Positions 8,718 to 19,033 are shown, counted from the stretch's first letter. The stretch: DNA of 64,000 nt from Cytobacillus suaedae (GCA_014960805.1 CP063163.1:2932001-2996000); one strand, 5' to 3'. Numbers and translations are program-made. Notes: generated by a model from the sequence alone, not told the origin.

Positions 8718-9818
8718 TTAACAAACTACATTATTTTCTTCAAGCATCTCTGTTAATGTACTAATTATTCCATCATTTTGTTCTTGAGTACCTATCGTAA
8801 TTCTAATTGCTGTTGGAAAGCCTAAAGCATTCCCTGACCTAACAATATAGCCTCTTTCTAATAAGTACTGAAATACTTCATCGCCTTGCCTATTAAAATC
8901 AATTAATATAAAGTTGCCTTCTGATTTATAAAAGGAAAGTTTATGCTTTGAGCAAAATGCGTAATATTGTTCTAAGCCCTCTTTGTTTTTACGTTTGCAG
9001 TCTAGAATAAATTCTTGATCTTCCATTGCGGCAGCCGCTGCAACTTGTGCTAATTTATTATTATTAAAGGGCTCTCGTGCGGGTTCTATTTCTCTTATTA
9101 GTTGACTGCTACCAATACCATAGCCAATTCTTAATGCCGCTAATCCATAAGCCTTGGAGAAGGTTCTTAATATAATTAGGTTCGGATAATTATCTAAAAG
9201 CTTTACCGTTTGTGGATAGTCCTCTGCTGTTGCATATTCAAAGTAAGCCTCATCTACTACAACTAATACATGACTAGGTACTCTATTTAAAAATGAGATA
9301 AGTTCTTGATTGTCAACATAAGTTCCAGAAGGATTGTTAGGATTACATACCCATACAACACTTGTGTCATTATCTACTATGGCAAGCATACCTTCTAAGT
9401 CATGTTTACCATTTAGCAATGGTACCTCACGAACCTCAGCCCCTTCGATAATTGCGTTATGACGATACTGTGGAAATGTCGGCCAAGCTGTAACTGTATT
9501 TTTTCCAGCAGCTAAGTACGAACGACAAATGATTTGAATAACTTCATCTGAACCATTACCAAAGATAAGCTGTGATCCATCAACACCTAAATGTTGTGCC
9601 ACTTTTTCTCTAACGTTTGTAGAGTATCCATCTGGATAAGATCCTAGTGAATCAACGCAATTAAATATAGCCATTTTTGCTTTCTCAGAGGTTCCAAAAG
9701 GGTTCTCATTTGATGCAAGTTTGGTGATTTTTTCTAAACCGTATTCCTTTTTAACTGCATCAACTGATTTCCCAGGCTGGTAAGGCTTTAATTGTAATAA
9801 CTGATTTTTTACTTTCAT
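8718..9818 (-). CDS. hisC: Histidinol-phosphate / aromatic aminotransferase
   Basis: A PLP-dependent fold-type I aminotransferase of 366 residues. It shows SNENPFG near the N-terminus, NPNNPSGT (about 154-161), DEAYFEY and the PLP-lysine motif [17 protein letters not shown]. In Bacilli this enzyme serves both histidine synthesis and the last transamination to tyrosine and phenylalanine, which explains its position after trpA. It starts at ATG 9818, 8 bases past the trpA stop, with AGGGGTG upstream. The usual next gene, tyrA, is absent. Confidence 0.93.
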   Translation of the reverse strand: MKVKNQLLQLKPYQPGKSVDAVKKEYGLEKITKLASNENPFGTSEKAKMAIFNCVDSLGSYPDGYSTNVREKVAQHLGVDGSQLIFGNGSDEVIQIICRSYLAAGKNTVTAWPTFPQYRHNAIIEGAEVREVPLLNGKHDLEGMLAIVDNDTSVVWVCNPNNPSGTYVDNQELISFLNRVPSHVLVVVDEAYFEYATAEDYPQTVKLLDNYPNLIILRTFSKAYGLAALRIGYGIGSSQLIREIEPAREPFNNNKLAQVAAAAAMEDQEFILDCKRKNKEGLEQYYAFCSKHKLSFYKSEGNFILIDFNRQGDEVFQYLLERGYIVRSGNALGFPTAIRITIGTQEQNDGIISTLTEMLEENNVVC

Positions 9819-9826
9819 CTTTGAAG

Positions 9827-10645
9827 TTACACCCCTAAACGAGTAATAGGTGAAATGATCGAGCCGATATAACTACTGAACTCCTCAAGGGCCTCTTTTC
9901 TTGTGTCTTCATGTAGTAATCTATTTTCGAGCATTTCAATTTTGTTCACAATTGCACTACCAATAACGATTCCTTCACAATGGTCTTGTAAGGCTTTAAC
10001 TTGGGAATCAGTTGAAATCCCAAAACCAACCACTACAGGTACTTTACTAAACCTTTTAACCTGATTTAAGAAGGAATATACTTCCGTATTTAAACTATCT
10101 CTTACTCCGGTCACACCAAGAGAAGAAACACAATAAAGGAAACCCTGCGCGCTTTTTGCAATCTTCTCAATACGGCTAGTCGAAGTTGGTGCAATCATTG
10201 ATATAAATTCAATTCCGTTCTCCCTGCACGCTAGGCGAAGGTCTTCACTTTCTTCAAATGGGAGGTCTGGAATTAATAAACCATCTACTTCATTTTCTCG
10301 CGCTAAAGCGAAAAAGGATTCTTCTCCTAATTGTAGCACAGGATTAAAATACGTAAAGACTACAACGGGAATTTTCAAACCTTTTTTTCTCATTTTTCCG
10401 ATTAATTCAAGAGAACTCTTTAAAGTAGTGCCGTTCTTCAATGATCTCGCTGCTGCTCTTTGAATAACAGGTCCGTCAGCAAGTGGGTCAGAATAAGGTA
10501 TACCTATTTCAATAACATCTGCCCCAACTTCTTGCAATGCTAAAGCAAGGTCTATTGTTGCATCTGGAGAAGGGTCACCGGCTACAATGAATGGTATAAA
10601 CAAATTTTTATGCATGGATTGTTTCTGATAATAGGTTAGACTCAA
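9827..10645 (-). CDS. trpA: Tryptophan synthase alpha chain (TTG start)
   Basis: Cleaves indole-3-glycerol phosphate to indole, which is channelled to TrpB. The 272-residue TIM barrel shows [10 protein letters not shown], the catalytic Glu and Asp in [14 protein letters not shown], and the phosphate loops SLGVTG and GFGIS. The start is set at TTG 10645, because AAAGGAGGAG lies 6 bases ahead; the next ATG (10615) has no such site. The gene overlaps the end of trpB by 38 bases, so its ribosome site lies inside trpB, which implies coupled translation. Confidence 0.93.
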   Translation of the reverse strand: MSLTYYQKQSMHKNLFIPFIVAGDPSPDATIDLALALQEVGADVIEIGIPYSDPLADGPVIQRAAARSLKNGTTLKSSLELIGKMRKKGLKIPVVVFTYFNPVLQLGEESFFALARENEVDGLLIPDLPFEESEDLRLACRENGIEFISMIAPTSTSRIEKIAKSAQGFLYCVSSLGVTGVRDSLNTEVYSFLNQVKRFSKVPVVVGFGISTDSQVKALQDHCEGIVIGSAIVNKIEMLENRLLHEDTRKEALEEFSSYIGSIISPITRLGV

Positions 10646-11837
10646 TTCCTTCTCCTCCTTTCAAATGTTCAACTAATGAATAAACATCTTTGTCCCCTCT
10701 ACCCGAAAGGCAAACAAGTATCGTCTCTTTTGCGTCCATTTCCTTAGCTAATTGAAAGGCCTTTGCCAAAGCATGTGCAGATTCAATTGCAGGAATGATT
10801 CCCTCTTCTCTCGCCAGTAATTGGAGAGCGTCCAAAGCCTCTTTATCTGTAATACTTTGATACTGTACCCTTCCTATACTCGCCAAATAAGAATGTTCTG
10901 GTCCTACCCCTGGATAATCTAGCCCCGCTGAAATGGAGTATGGCTCAATGATTTGACCATTCTCATCCTGTAATAAATAAGTTAAAGACCCATGGATGAT
11001 TCCTTTTGTTCCTTTCGTAATGGTTGCTGCATGTTGGTTTGTTGAAACTCCTTTTCCTGCAGCTTCAACACCGATTAGCTTCACATCGTCCTGTATGAAA
11101 GGGTAAAACATACCAATTGCATTACTTCCTCCCCCTACACAAGCAATGACTGAAGTAGGTAGATTCCCTTCCCTAGCAAGAAATTGTCTTTTAGCCTCAT
11201 CACCTATAATCCGTTGAAAATCACGAACCATTTTCGGATATGGATGGGGGCCAACTACGGAACCAATCATATAAAAATGATCATGACAATGCTGGACCCA
11301 ATATCGAATAGCCTCATTTGTAGCATCCTTTAATGTTTTACTTCCACTAGTAACTGGTTCAACCGTTGCTCCTAATAGTTCCATACGAAAAACATTTAAT
11401 TGTTGCCTTTTTATATCTTCTTCTCCCATAAAGACCTTACATTCCAACCCAAATCGTGCAGCAACCGTTGCGGCAGCTACGCCATGCTGACCTGCCCCAG
11501 TCTCAGCAATTATTTTACTCTTACCCATCCTTTTTGCTAAAAGTGCCTGGCCAATGGCATTATTGATTTTATGTGCACCAGTATGATTCAAATCCTCACG
11601 CTTCAGGTAAATTTTCGCACCACCTATTTTCTTGCTGATGTTTTCCGCAAAGGTTAATGCTGTTGGCCTCCCTGAATATTCTTTCAAAATTGCGTGATAA
11701 TCTATTGAAAATGAAGGATCCTTTAATGCTTCATTTAATGCTTGTTCAATCTCTTCTAAAGGTTGCATTAATGTTTCTGGAACAAACTTTCCTCCAAAAT
11801 CCCCAAACCTTCCTCTATGATCTGGAACTTGTTTCAT
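10608..11837 (-). CDS. trpB: Tryptophan synthase beta chain
   Basis: A PLP enzyme that condenses indole with serine to tryptophan, partner of TrpA. The 409-residue protein shows the PLP-lysine motif HTGAHKIN, the catalytic segment [14 protein letters not shown], the cofactor phosphate loop GGGSNAIG and the C-terminal SGRGDKD. It starts at ATG 11837, 22 bases before the trpF stop. The extreme C-terminus runs past the trpA start. Length is near the usual 400. Confidence 0.96.
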   Translation of the reverse strand: MKQVPDHRGRFGDFGGKFVPETLMQPLEEIEQALNEALKDPSFSIDYHAILKEYSGRPTALTFAENISKKIGGAKIYLKREDLNHTGAHKINNAIGQALLAKRMGKSKIIAETGAGQHGVAAATVAARFGLECKVFMGEEDIKRQQLNVFRMELLGATVEPVTSGSKTLKDATNEAIRYWVQHCHDHFYMIGSVVGPHPYPKMVRDFQRIIGDEAKRQFLAREGNLPTSVIACVGGGSNAIGMFYPFIQDDVKLIGVEAAGKGVSTNQHAATITKGTKGIIHGSLTYLLQDENGQIIEPYSISAGLDYPGVGPEHSYLASIGRVQYQSITDKEALDALQLLAREEGIIPAIESAHALAKAFQLAKEMDAKETILVCLSGRGDKDVYSLVEHLKGGEGIESNLLSETIHA

Positions 11838-12474
11838 ATAATCCCAACCTTTCTTCTAATTCCCTAATTAATCGTTTATTTTTAATTCCATCAACCTCTA
11901 TCCCACTAGAAAGATCAATCCCTTTAGGATGAAATTGTAATAATGTCGTAATGTTCTCAGGTATAATTCCACCTGCGATAAAACAAGGAACTCCTTGTGA
12001 TTCGGCTTCGGCAATGTAATCTCCTACTCTATTCCAATCAAAAGTAATACCTGTTCCGCCCCACATTCCTTTTACTTTACTATCTATGACGAATCCATCA
12101 ACAATTCCTCGTAAATTACCCATAACCTGCAGTGCATCATCTGAATGATGGATAGCTTTCCATATTGGTAAATTTATAATCGATTTAATTTCAATAAGTT
12201 GTTCCGGACTTTCAGTACCATGACATTGAATGATAGATAAGGGTACCTTTGAAACAACATTTGCTATTTCATCTACTGATTCATTAACAAATACCCCTAC
12301 CAACTCTTTTGTTTGAAGATCTACTTGTTCTAACCACCGAGACAAATCTTCTGCATGAACTTTTCTTTTGCTATCTGCAAAAATAACACCAATATAATCT
12401 GCATTACTATTACAAGATACTTGTAAATCATTTAGTGATTTATTGCCACAATATTTAAGCTTAACTTTCAACAT
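11815..12474 (-). CDS. trpF: Phosphoribosylanthranilate isomerase
   Basis: Isomerises PRA to CdRP in the tryptophan pathway. The 219-residue TIM barrel shows LKYCGN with the catalytic cysteine at the N-terminus, VGVFVN, the IIQCHGTE strand and the C-terminal phosphate loops FIAGGI and IDLSSGIE (in place of the common DVSSGVE). ATG 12474 was chosen for its GGAGAG site and homology to the family start. It overlaps trpC by 14 bases and trpB by 23. Confidence 0.93.
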   Translation of the reverse strand: MLKVKLKYCGNKSLNDLQVSCNSNADYIGVIFADSKRKVHAEDLSRWLEQVDLQTKELVGVFVNESVDEIANVVSKVPLSIIQCHGTESPEQLIEIKSIINLPIWKAIHHSDDALQVMGNLRGIVDGFVIDSKVKGMWGGTGITFDWNRVGDYIAEAESQGVPCFIAGGIIPENITTLLQFHPKGIDLSSGIEVDGIKNKRLIRELEERLGLYETSSRS

Positions 12475-13231
12475 TGCTTTTCTCTCCAAATAATTCCCTT
12501 ACACCATCCCCGGGTTTTTCTACTTTCATAAAGGCTTCACCAACGAGCACTGCTTTTGCCCCATAGTTTTTAACATCTAAAAGGTCTTGGTGACTATGAA
12601 TTCCACTCTCACTTACGAGTAGGCTCCCCGGTGGGATATGATCTGACAACTCTTTTGTCTGTAAAATGGAGGTAGAAAATGTCTTAAGATTACGGTTGTT
12701 TACCCCTAGTATTTTAGGTTCAAATACCTTTAGTATTTTCTCTAATATTTCATAAGAATGTACTTCCACTAGGCATTCTAAGCCTTTCTCATAGGCCTCG
12801 GTATAAAATTCATGTAATTGGGCCGGTTCCAACACTTCTCCAATTAAGAGGATTGCATCTGCTCCTATTCTGACACTTTGCTCTATTTGCAAGGAGTCGA
12901 CTATAAAGTCTTTCCTTAAGACAGGAACATCAACTAACTTTTTTATTTCTCTTAAGTATTGACTCGAACCTTGAAAGTATAGTTCATCCGTTAAAACAGA
13001 CAATGCGTCTACGTGAACATTCAAATAGTCTAAAGCAATTTGTGTCGGGTGAAATTCCTGCCTTATAACTCCCTTTGAAGGTGAGGCCTTCTTAACTTCA
13101 GCAATTAACCCAATCTCTCTATAGGGATTTTGAAGTGCTTCATATAAGGACTTTCGCTCGAAAACATCGCACTCTGGCAGGATGATTTTCTTGACTTCTT
13201 CATATTTAGTTTCAATGATTTTAGTGAGCAT
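12461..13231 (-). CDS. trpC: Indole-3-glycerol phosphate synthase
   Basis: Converts CdRP to indole-3-glycerol phosphate. The 256-residue barrel carries IAEVKKASPSKG with the catalytic lysine, VLRKDFIVD, the LVEVHS strand, LGVNNRNLKTF and VSESGIH. ATG 13231 has AAAGGAGA about 8 bases upstream. The start lies 11 bases inside the end of trpD, continuing the overlap chain of this operon. Confidence 0.96.
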   Translation of the reverse strand: MLTKIIETKYEEVKKIILPECDVFERKSLYEALQNPYREIGLIAEVKKASPSKGVIRQEFHPTQIALDYLNVHVDALSVLTDELYFQGSSQYLREIKKLVDVPVLRKDFIVDSLQIEQSVRIGADAILLIGEVLEPAQLHEFYTEAYEKGLECLVEVHSYEILEKILKVFEPKILGVNNRNLKTFSTSILQTKELSDHIPPGSLLVSESGIHSHQDLLDVKNYGAKAVLVGEAFMKVEKPGDGVRELFGEKSNVES

Positions 13232-14246
13232 GGAATGTCTCCTTTACACTTCTTAAGGAATTAAAATGATTTTTCACCTTACCGCTTAATAAGGACTCTT
13301 TTGCAAGACTGACTCCATCATTGATTGAAGGTACCTTCCCAGCGACATAAAGGGCAGCACCAGCGTTAAAGGAAACAATATTTAACGCATCTTGATTCCC
13401 TTTCCCAGATAACACTTGTTCTATCAACCTAGCACTTTCTGACACAGTATTTACTTGTATATTTTTTAGGCTTCCGCGTTCTAAACCAACTTCTTCCGGT
13501 GTAAGAACATACTTCTTAATCTGTCCGTTTTTTAATTCAACAACGTCGGTCTCAGAACTAATACTACATTCATCAAGGCCATCTCTGCCTGTTACTAGCA
13601 ATACATGCTCTGAACCCAAGTTGTTAAGTGTATGAGCCATTTTCTCGGCGTATTTAAATGAATAAACACCAATTACCTGTTTTTTACAACGTGCCGGATT
13701 GGCTAAAGGACCTAACAAATTGAATACTGTTCTAAACCCTATTTCAGCCCGAGGTGTTACAGCATTTTTCATTGCAGAATGATAGTACGGTGCAAATAGA
13801 AAACTCATACCTCTCTCTTTTAAAGCTAGCTTTGCTTCCTCTTTTGATGACTGGATATCAACCCCTAAATGCTCAAGTACATCAGCACTCCCGCTTTTCG
13901 ATGACACTGCACGATTTCCATGCTTAGCGACTTTAACCCCAAGTGCGGAAACAGTTATGGCAGTAGCTGTGGAAATGTTAAATGTTGATACCCCGTCTCC
14001 TCCAGTACCACAAGTGTCTATAATATTTGGATCTTCATATTCTAAAACCATCATATGGTCACGCATCGCACTCGCAAAACCTGTCATTTCATCAATCGTT
14101 TCTCCCCTAAAGCGTAAAATGGATAGGAGACTTGCAATTTGGCTGGCCGTTGCTCTGCCAGACATAATCTCATTCATTAAAGATTTCGCTTCATCTATCG
14201 TTAATATTTCACCATTTATGCATTTATTTAAAAGTTGTTTAAACAT
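13221..14246 (-). CDS. trpD: Anthranilate phosphoribosyltransferase
   Basis: Transfers phosphoribosyl from PRPP to anthranilate. The 341-residue protein shows the PRPP-binding DTCGTGGDG, the NISTATAI stretch, KHGNRAVSSKSGSAD and the conserved FLFAPYYHSAM. ATG 14246 was chosen for its GGAGGAA site and family N-terminus; the longer frame runs inside trpE. It overlaps trpE by 8 bases. Unlike the enterobacterial protein, it has no fused glutamine amidotransferase domain; no trpG/pabA is in the window. Confidence 0.95.
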   Translation of the reverse strand: MFKQLLNKCINGEILTIDEAKSLMNEIMSGRATASQIASLLSILRFRGETIDEMTGFASAMRDHMMVLEYEDPNIIDTCGTGGDGVSTFNISTATAITVSALGVKVAKHGNRAVSSKSGSADVLEHLGVDIQSSKEEAKLALKERGMSFLFAPYYHSAMKNAVTPRAEIGFRTVFNLLGPLANPARCKKQVIGVYSFKYAEKMAHTLNNLGSEHVLLVTGRDGLDECSISSETDVVELKNGQIKKYVLTPEEVGLERGSLKNIQVNTVSESARLIEQVLSGKGNQDALNIVSFNAGAALYVAGKVPSINDGVSLAKESLLSGKVKNHFNSLRSVKETFHAH

Positions 14247-15762
14247 ACGATTCCTCCTGGCTCGCAAACATCTCATGCGCAATTTCAATTGTTTTAATGA
14301 GTGCACTTGCTTTATTTAAGGTTTCTTTCCATTCATTTTCAGGAATTGAGTCAGCTACAATGCCAGCACCAGCTTGAATATAGCCAACACCTTCCTTCAA
14401 GAGAATCGTACGAATTGTAATACAAGAATCGATATTCCCATCAAACCCTACATAAGCAATTGTTCCGGCATATAAATTTCTGGCGGTGGGTTCTAGTTCA
14501 GACAAAATTTGCATCGCACGAATTTTAGGAGCTCCAGAAACCGTTCCCGCTGGAAAAGCAGCAAGTAAAGCATCAATAGGTTCAATTTCTTCAGAAAGAA
14601 TGCCAGTGACTTTCGAGATTAAATGCATAACATGTGAAAACCGACCTAACTCCATAAGTACCGGGGTTTGCACTGTTCCATACTTGGAAACCCGCCCTAT
14701 ATCATTTCTTGCTAAATCAACTAGCATATAGTGCTCAGCTTTTTCTTTCTCATCCTGGAGTAATTCAACTGCTAGTGCCTCATCTTCTTCAGGAGTTCTT
14801 CCTCTTCTTCTTGTTCCTGCAATCGGATGTATTTCCAAATCTCCATTTTGTATCTTAATTAATCTCTCTGGAGAGCTACCAACAATTTCTACATCTTCAC
14901 TCTTTATATAAAAAAGGTAAGGTGAAGGGTTTACCATTCTTAGCACTCTATACAGTTGAAACCCACTTACTTTAATAGGAATTTCGAACCTCTGGGATAA
15001 CACTGCTTGAAATACATCACCCGCTGCAATATAATCCTTGATTTTATTTACATCTTGTAAAAATCGTTCTTTCTCATAATTTGTTTTAATATTTTCAAAG
15101 CTTACATCCTTAAAGTTGGGAGGCGGTTGTAGCATATCATGTTTATTATTTTGCAGTATTTTAGCTACGTAAAAATTCATCTTTGCAATCCCTTGTTCAT
15201 ATAAGGCAGCTTTACATCGGTCGTCCTCATCGCCATTAAGACGGATATAATGAATGATTGTAAGCTCTTTCGTATCATGGTCAAATGCGAGTATTGTCTC
15301 ACAAAAAAAGAAGTGATACCGTTTCATTTTCAAATCGTTATTATCGTTTTCAGGTACTTTCTCAATTGTAGATACAGCATCATACCCAATATACCCTACT
15401 GCACCTCCAGTAAATGGTACAGGGATTGATAATTCTTTACTTACTAAATAATTTTTAATCCATGAAAACGCACCTTTTAACGTTGGTGATTTAACAAGAG
15501 TAAGTTGATTTTTACCCTTAATCATAAATTCTCCATTTATCTCATCGATAAATAAAAACGGATCAAGGCCAACGAAAGAATACCTAGACCATTCTGAATG
15601 TTGATCTTTACTTTCTAACAAAAAAGAGGCTTCTTTTTCTAGATTTTGGAATAGTTGAATGGGTGTTAGCGTATCGCCAACTATTTTTTTAATGATCGGA
15701 ATTGTTTTGTATCTTTGACAATCCGATAAAAATGAGGAAAACTCTTCGTTTTTCTTTGACAT
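14239..15762 (-). CDS. trpE: Anthranilate synthase component I
   Basis: Makes anthranilate from chorismate, using ammonia from a TrpG/PabA partner encoded elsewhere. The 507-residue protein has the N-terminal regulatory domain with the LLESKDQHSEWSRYS feedback-binding region (about 48-62), then the chorismate-binding domain with VLSQRFE, GSSPERL, PIAGTRRRG, KEKAEHYMLVDLARND and AAFPAGTVSGAPK. Its ATG at 15762 follows GGAGGAG. It is the first gene after the TRAP-controlled leader, so regulation by tryptophan is clear from the sequence. Confidence 0.96.
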   Translation of the reverse strand: MSKKNEEFSSFLSDCQRYKTIPIIKKIVGDTLTPIQLFQNLEKEASFLLESKDQHSEWSRYSFVGLDPFLFIDEINGEFMIKGKNQLTLVKSPTLKGAFSWIKNYLVSKELSIPVPFTGGAVGYIGYDAVSTIEKVPENDNNDLKMKRYHFFFCETILAFDHDTKELTIIHYIRLNGDEDDRCKAALYEQGIAKMNFYVAKILQNNKHDMLQPPPNFKDVSFENIKTNYEKERFLQDVNKIKDYIAAGDVFQAVLSQRFEIPIKVSGFQLYRVLRMVNPSPYLFYIKSEDVEIVGSSPERLIKIQNGDLEIHPIAGTRRRGRTPEEDEALAVELLQDEKEKAEHYMLVDLARNDIGRVSKYGTVQTPVLMELGRFSHVMHLISKVTGILSEEIEPIDALLAAFPAGTVSGAPKIRAMQILSELEPTARNLYAGTIAYVGFDGNIDSCITIRTILLKEGVGYIQAGAGIVADSIPENEWKETLNKASALIKTIEIAHEMFASQEESYV

Positions 15763-15874
15763 GGTCTCACTCCTCCATAGGTCTGTCTTGTAGTAGATAA
15801 ACTACTACATTACCGTTTTATGGAGAATGAGGATTTAGGAGGTGAATAACCATACAATCTTTAGAAAAAGACCG

Positions 15875-15909
15875 TAAAAAACCCAAAGACAAATAAAGAG
15901 TCTTTGGGT
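15875..15909 (-). terminator. trp leader attenuator (intrinsic terminator)
   Basis: A perfect 10-bp stem (ACCCAAAGAC at 15881-15890 with GTCTTTGGGT at 15900-15909), a 9-base loop and six T on the minus strand, 110 bases ahead of trpE. The 5' arm is preceded by CTACCC (15906-15911 on plus numbering), which can pair with GGGTAG in the TRAP site (15971-15976). This gives an antiterminator that TRAP binding would break, the mechanism known from B. subtilis trp. Confidence 0.92.
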
Positions 15910-15935
15910 AGGATGGTTATAATTAGACATATTTA

Positions 15936-16039
15936 CTCAACTAACCTCAGCTAAACTCTCTCACTCTCAGCTACCCTAAGCTATTTACTACTACTTTTAC
16001 TTTCATCTCAACTAATCTCTAAGCTAACTTTCTAAACTA
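15936..16039 (-). promoter_or_regulatory. TRAP (MtrB) binding region of the trp leader
   Basis: Read on the minus strand, 11 GAG/TAG triplets occupy 15990 to 15936 with spacers of mostly 2 bases (plus-strand positions 15988, 15981, 15976, 15971, 15966, 15960, 15956, 15951, 15946, 15941, 15936). That matches one triplet per TRAP subunit. Further upstream, 15991-16039 holds about seven more GAG/TAG triplets (15991, 16007, 16012, 16017, 16024, 16032, 16037) with looser spacing. Tryptophan-loaded TRAP should bind here and favour the downstream terminator. Confidence 0.93.
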
Positions 16040-16046
16040 TTAATTA

Positions 16047-16076
16047 ATGTTAGTATACTTTTAACTTCTTTGTCAA
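16047..16076 (-). promoter_or_regulatory. Probable trp operon promoter
   Basis: A consensus TTGACA (16076-16071) followed after 18 bases by TAACAT (16052-16047, four of six consensus bases). A better hexamer TATACT (16057-16052) is only 13 bases from the -35 box. Transcription would begin near 16040, right at the first triplet of the TRAP region, and lies just past the aroH stop. Confidence 0.5.
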
Positions 16077-16091
16077 TACGAAATATTCTTA

Positions 16092-16463
16092 CTAACTGTT
16101 TTTCCTGGTTAAATCAGGTCTCAACTGTATTGCATTTTTTAGATATATATGACAAATATCCTCTTGGTTGGTATTGGTGTTCACCGTCATCATTACTCTA
16201 ATACATTTTGAAAGGGAATTAGGTACTGGTATTTCCTTTGTACACATTACCGGTACATAGTTCCATCCCTCAAGACGCCTAAGTGCTGCAGCGGGGAAAG
16301 CATCATTAATATCTTCGGTCACAGATATAATAACTTGAGCAACATCCCTTGCTTCAACCTTATTTGTTTCGATCATTTCACGAAGCAACTGTTCTGTTGA
16401 AGAAATAATTAGGTTTGCTTCATTTTCCTCAACGGTTATTGCACCTCTTATCCCACGGACCAT
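16092..16463 (-). CDS. aroH: Chorismate mutase, AroH class
   Basis: Rearranges chorismate to prephenate for phenylalanine and tyrosine. The 123-residue protein is of the trimeric AroH fold. MVRGIRGAITVE carries the N-terminal active-site arginine, followed by ISVTEDINDAFPAAALR, the cysteine and arginine in CIRVMMTVNT, and YLKNAIQLRPDL. ATG 16463 was chosen for its GGGGGAAGG site and homology to the B. subtilis start; the TTG at 16484 overlaps the ribosome site. It follows aroB by 25 bases. Confidence 0.95.
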   Translation of the reverse strand: MVRGIRGAITVEENEANLIISSTEQLLREMIETNKVEARDVAQVIISVTEDINDAFPAAALRRLEGWNYVPVMCTKEIPVPNSLSKCIRVMMTVNTNTNQEDICHIYLKNAIQLRPDLTRKNS

Positions 16464-16488
16464 TGGCCTTCCCCCATTCTCCAATTGT

Positions 16489-17556
16489 TTAGTTTAGTAG
16501 TTTATATAGTAAATCATCCTTAACTTCCTGTACCTTAACCTTACCAACTTCCTTTAGTAAAACCATTCGAATCGTACCTGCATTGTTTTTTTTATCTTTT
16601 TTCATTCTATGTACTAATCGTGATTTATCTAAAGTGGCAGGAAGGTCTGTGCGGTAACCAAAGTTCGAAAACCATTGTTTAAATTCTTCATAATTTAACT
16701 GTATTTGATAAGATTCCTCACTCACTTTGATAGCAAATAACATCCCGATTAAGACTGCCTCTCCGTGGGTAATTTCTCCATATCCAAGCTCCGCCTCAAT
16801 AGCGTGCCCAAGCGTATGCCCAAAATTTAAAATGGCTCGAATATCATTTTCCTTCTCATCCATTGCTACAATTTGAGATTTAATAGATATTCCTTGTTGG
16901 ATGGCATATTGAAGTTTTTCATCTTTTAAATCAGATAATGTTGTAATATTATTTCTCAACCAGTTATAAAAGTTTTTATCCCAAATGATTGCTTCCTTTA
17001 TAACCTCAGCGAAACCAGATAAGAGTTCCTTCTTAGGTAGAGTATTTATGAAATCAATATTAAAAATAACGGCCTCTGGTTGGTGAAATGCACCTATCAT
17101 ATTTTTACCTAAAGGATGATTAATAGCTACCTTTCCACCTACAGCACTATCATGCGCTAATAGCGTTGTAGGAATCTGGATAAATGGAATTCCTCTTTGA
17201 AAAGTAGCTGCTACAAATCCTGCAAGATCCCCAACAACTCCGCCACCTAATGCTATTATTAGTGATGAACGGTCTAGTCCATTTGAAAGTGCACAGGTCT
17301 GACACTCATAATACCAATCAATATTTTTAGAAGCTTCCCCACTTGGTATTACAAACTCAATAATAGGATATTCAGACTTTATCTTAGTTGTAACACTATC
17401 CATATATAAAGGAGCCACTTGAACATCAGAAATAATTAAAATCTTCGTGATGGGCAACTTTATGTTTTTTAATATCACAGGGAGTTCATGCAGAATACTA
17501 CTTCCAATGTAGAGAGGATATGTTTTTGAATTGGTTTTAATTGTTAACGTATCCAT
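16489..17556 (-). CDS. aroB: 3-dehydroquinate synthase
   Basis: Second shikimate-pathway enzyme, converting DAHP to 3-dehydroquinate using NAD and a divalent metal. The 355-residue protein shows GGGVVGDLAGFVA (NAD loop), QIPTTLLAHDSAVGGKVAIN, and zinc ligands in GFAEVIKEA, HTLGHAIE and HGEAV. The start ATG 17556 shares one base with the aroC stop, so translation is coupled. Confidence 0.96.
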   Translation of the reverse strand: MDTLTIKTNSKTYPLYIGSSILHELPVILKNIKLPITKILIISDVQVAPLYMDSVTTKIKSEYPIIEFVIPSGEASKNIDWYYECQTCALSNGLDRSSLIIALGGGVVGDLAGFVAATFQRGIPFIQIPTTLLAHDSAVGGKVAINHPLGKNMIGAFHQPEAVIFNIDFINTLPKKELLSGFAEVIKEAIIWDKNFYNWLRNNITTLSDLKDEKLQYAIQQGISIKSQIVAMDEKENDIRAILNFGHTLGHAIEAELGYGEITHGEAVLIGMLFAIKVSEESYQIQLNYEEFKQWFSNFGYRTDLPATLDKSRLVHRMKKDKKNNAGTIRMVLLKEVGKVKVQEVKDDLLYKLLN

Positions 17557-18728
17557 TAGAAGCTCCTAGAATAGTCCTTCATTTTCTCTACATTTTCTAA
17601 AATAAGATTCATTTGATCCTGTCCAAATTGGCTTACTATAGCGGATGCAATTTCCCAGGCAACAACTGCTTCGGCAACTACACTAGCAGCAGGAACTGCA
17701 CAGCTATCGGATCTTTCAATACTTGCTTGAAATGGTTCTTTTGTTTCAATATCAACACTTTGTAAAGGTTTGTATAAGGTAGGTATTGGCTTCATAACTC
17801 CCCTCACCACGATTGGCATTCCCGTAGTCATTCCACCCTCAAAGCCACCTAAATTATTCGTTCTTCTCGTATACCCGTTCTCCTTATCCCAGAGAATCTC
17901 ATCGTGAACTTCACTACCAGGTTTCCTTGCAGCCTCAAATCCAATACCGAATTCGACACCCTTAAATGCATTAATACTAATGATTGCTGATGCAATTTTC
18001 GCATCTAACTTTCGGTCATAATGAACATAGCTCCCTACTCCAGCAGGAACTCCTTCTACAATCACTTCGACAATTCCTCCAATTGAATCGCCATTTTCCT
18101 TCGCTTTATCTATTGCATCCATCATCTCTTGTTCTTTGTTTCGATCGAAGCAGCGAACCGATGATTGCTCAGTTATAGTTTGTAATTCTTCTATTGATTC
18201 ATAAACAGGAGGGTTTGCTCTCACCCCACCAATTTCTAAAACATGACCAGCTACTTTAATTCCCAGTTGGGATAGTATCTTTTTAGCAACAGCTCCTGCA
18301 GCTACTCTAACCGTTGTTTCTCTCGCCGAAGAGCGCTCTAAGACATTGCGCATATCTCGGTGCCCGTATTTTAGAGCTCCATTTAAATCTGCATGTCCAG
18401 GACGGGGCCTAGTAATTTTACGCTTAACTTCATCATCCTGATTTTCTTCGAGTGGTTCAATCCCCATTATGTTTGTCCAGTGTTTCCAATCACGGTTTTC
18501 AACCACTAATGTAATTGGTGAACCTAATGATTTTCCATGTCTTACTCCACTTAAGATTTGAACTTGGTCTTTTTCAATTAACATTCTGCGGCCTCGACCA
18601 TGTCCTTTTTGCCTTCTTGCAAGGTCCTCATTTATATCTTCTGCAGTTATTGGTAGACCCGCTGGTACCCCTTCTATGATTGTTGTTAACTGAGGTCCAT
18701 GGGATTCTCCTGCTGTTAAGTATCTCAT
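17556..18728 (-). CDS. aroC: Chorismate synthase
   Basis: Converts EPSP to chorismate, the branch compound of the pathway, with reduced FMN (the gene is called aroF in B. subtilis). The 390-residue protein shows the family signatures [10 protein letters not shown] at the N-terminus, [38 protein letters not shown] and the C-terminal [12 protein letters not shown]. It opens the supraoperon aroC-aroB-aroH-trp. A 344-base gap containing an interspersed element separates it from cheR. Confidence 0.96.
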   Translation of the reverse strand: MRYLTAGESHGPQLTTIIEGVPAGLPITAEDINEDLARRQKGHGRGRRMLIEKDQVQILSGVRHGKSLGSPITLVVENRDWKHWTNIMGIEPLEENQDDEVKRKITRPRPGHADLNGALKYGHRDMRNVLERSSARETTVRVAAGAVAKKILSQLGIKVAGHVLEIGGVRANPPVYESIEELQTITEQSSVRCFDRNKEQEMMDAIDKAKENGDSIGGIVEVIVEGVPAGVGSYVHYDRKLDAKIASAIISINAFKGVEFGIGFEAARKPGSEVHDEILWDKENGYTRRTNNLGGFEGGMTTGMPIVVRGVMKPIPTLYKPLQSVDIETKEPFQASIERSDSCAVPAASVVAEAVVAWEIASAIVSQFGQDQMNLILENVEKMKDYSRSF

Positions 18729-18855
18729 CTACATTCCCCCTTCAGCTCTTTAAAGCGATTATGTACTAATATATCATATCAACTATGGATTAGTAAGAAA
18801 AATTAATTATTTGTTAGGTCCTTTCTACAAAAAAATGGTGTATGTGAAAATAATA

Positions 18856-18990
18856 GGACCGTTCCTTTCCGCTGCAGGCACTTGCTTTCCGCGGGGAGGA
18901 AGTCAAGCCTCCTCGACGTTCCGTCTGCGGGGTCTCGACATTTCCTCTACTTCCCGCAGGAGTCAAGTGCCTTCCGCTACAATCCACTCT
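18856..18990 (+). repeat. Interspersed palindromic element, copy 2 (compact form)
   Basis: The most regular copy of the family, without internal inserts. The left block CAGGCACTTGCTTTCCGCGG runs into GGAGGAAGTCAAGCCTCCTC, then CTGCGGGGTCTCGAC and CCCGCAGGAGTCAAGTGCCT. Outer arms CCGCTGCAGGCACTTG and CAAGTGCCTTCCGCT are inverted copies. GGAGGAAGTCAAGCCTCC is itself a small hairpin. It lies in the 344-base cheR-aroC gap, together with the cheR terminator. Confidence 0.92.
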
Positions 18991-19033
18991 GTACCTATAT
19001 AAAGTTAAAGAAAATGTTTTTTTTAGAAATAAC

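Noticed and set aside
15994-16006. A trp leader peptide (ATG at 16006 on the minus strand, 11 codons)
   Set aside because: It has no tryptophan codons and no ribosome site, and the region is explained by TRAP triplets.
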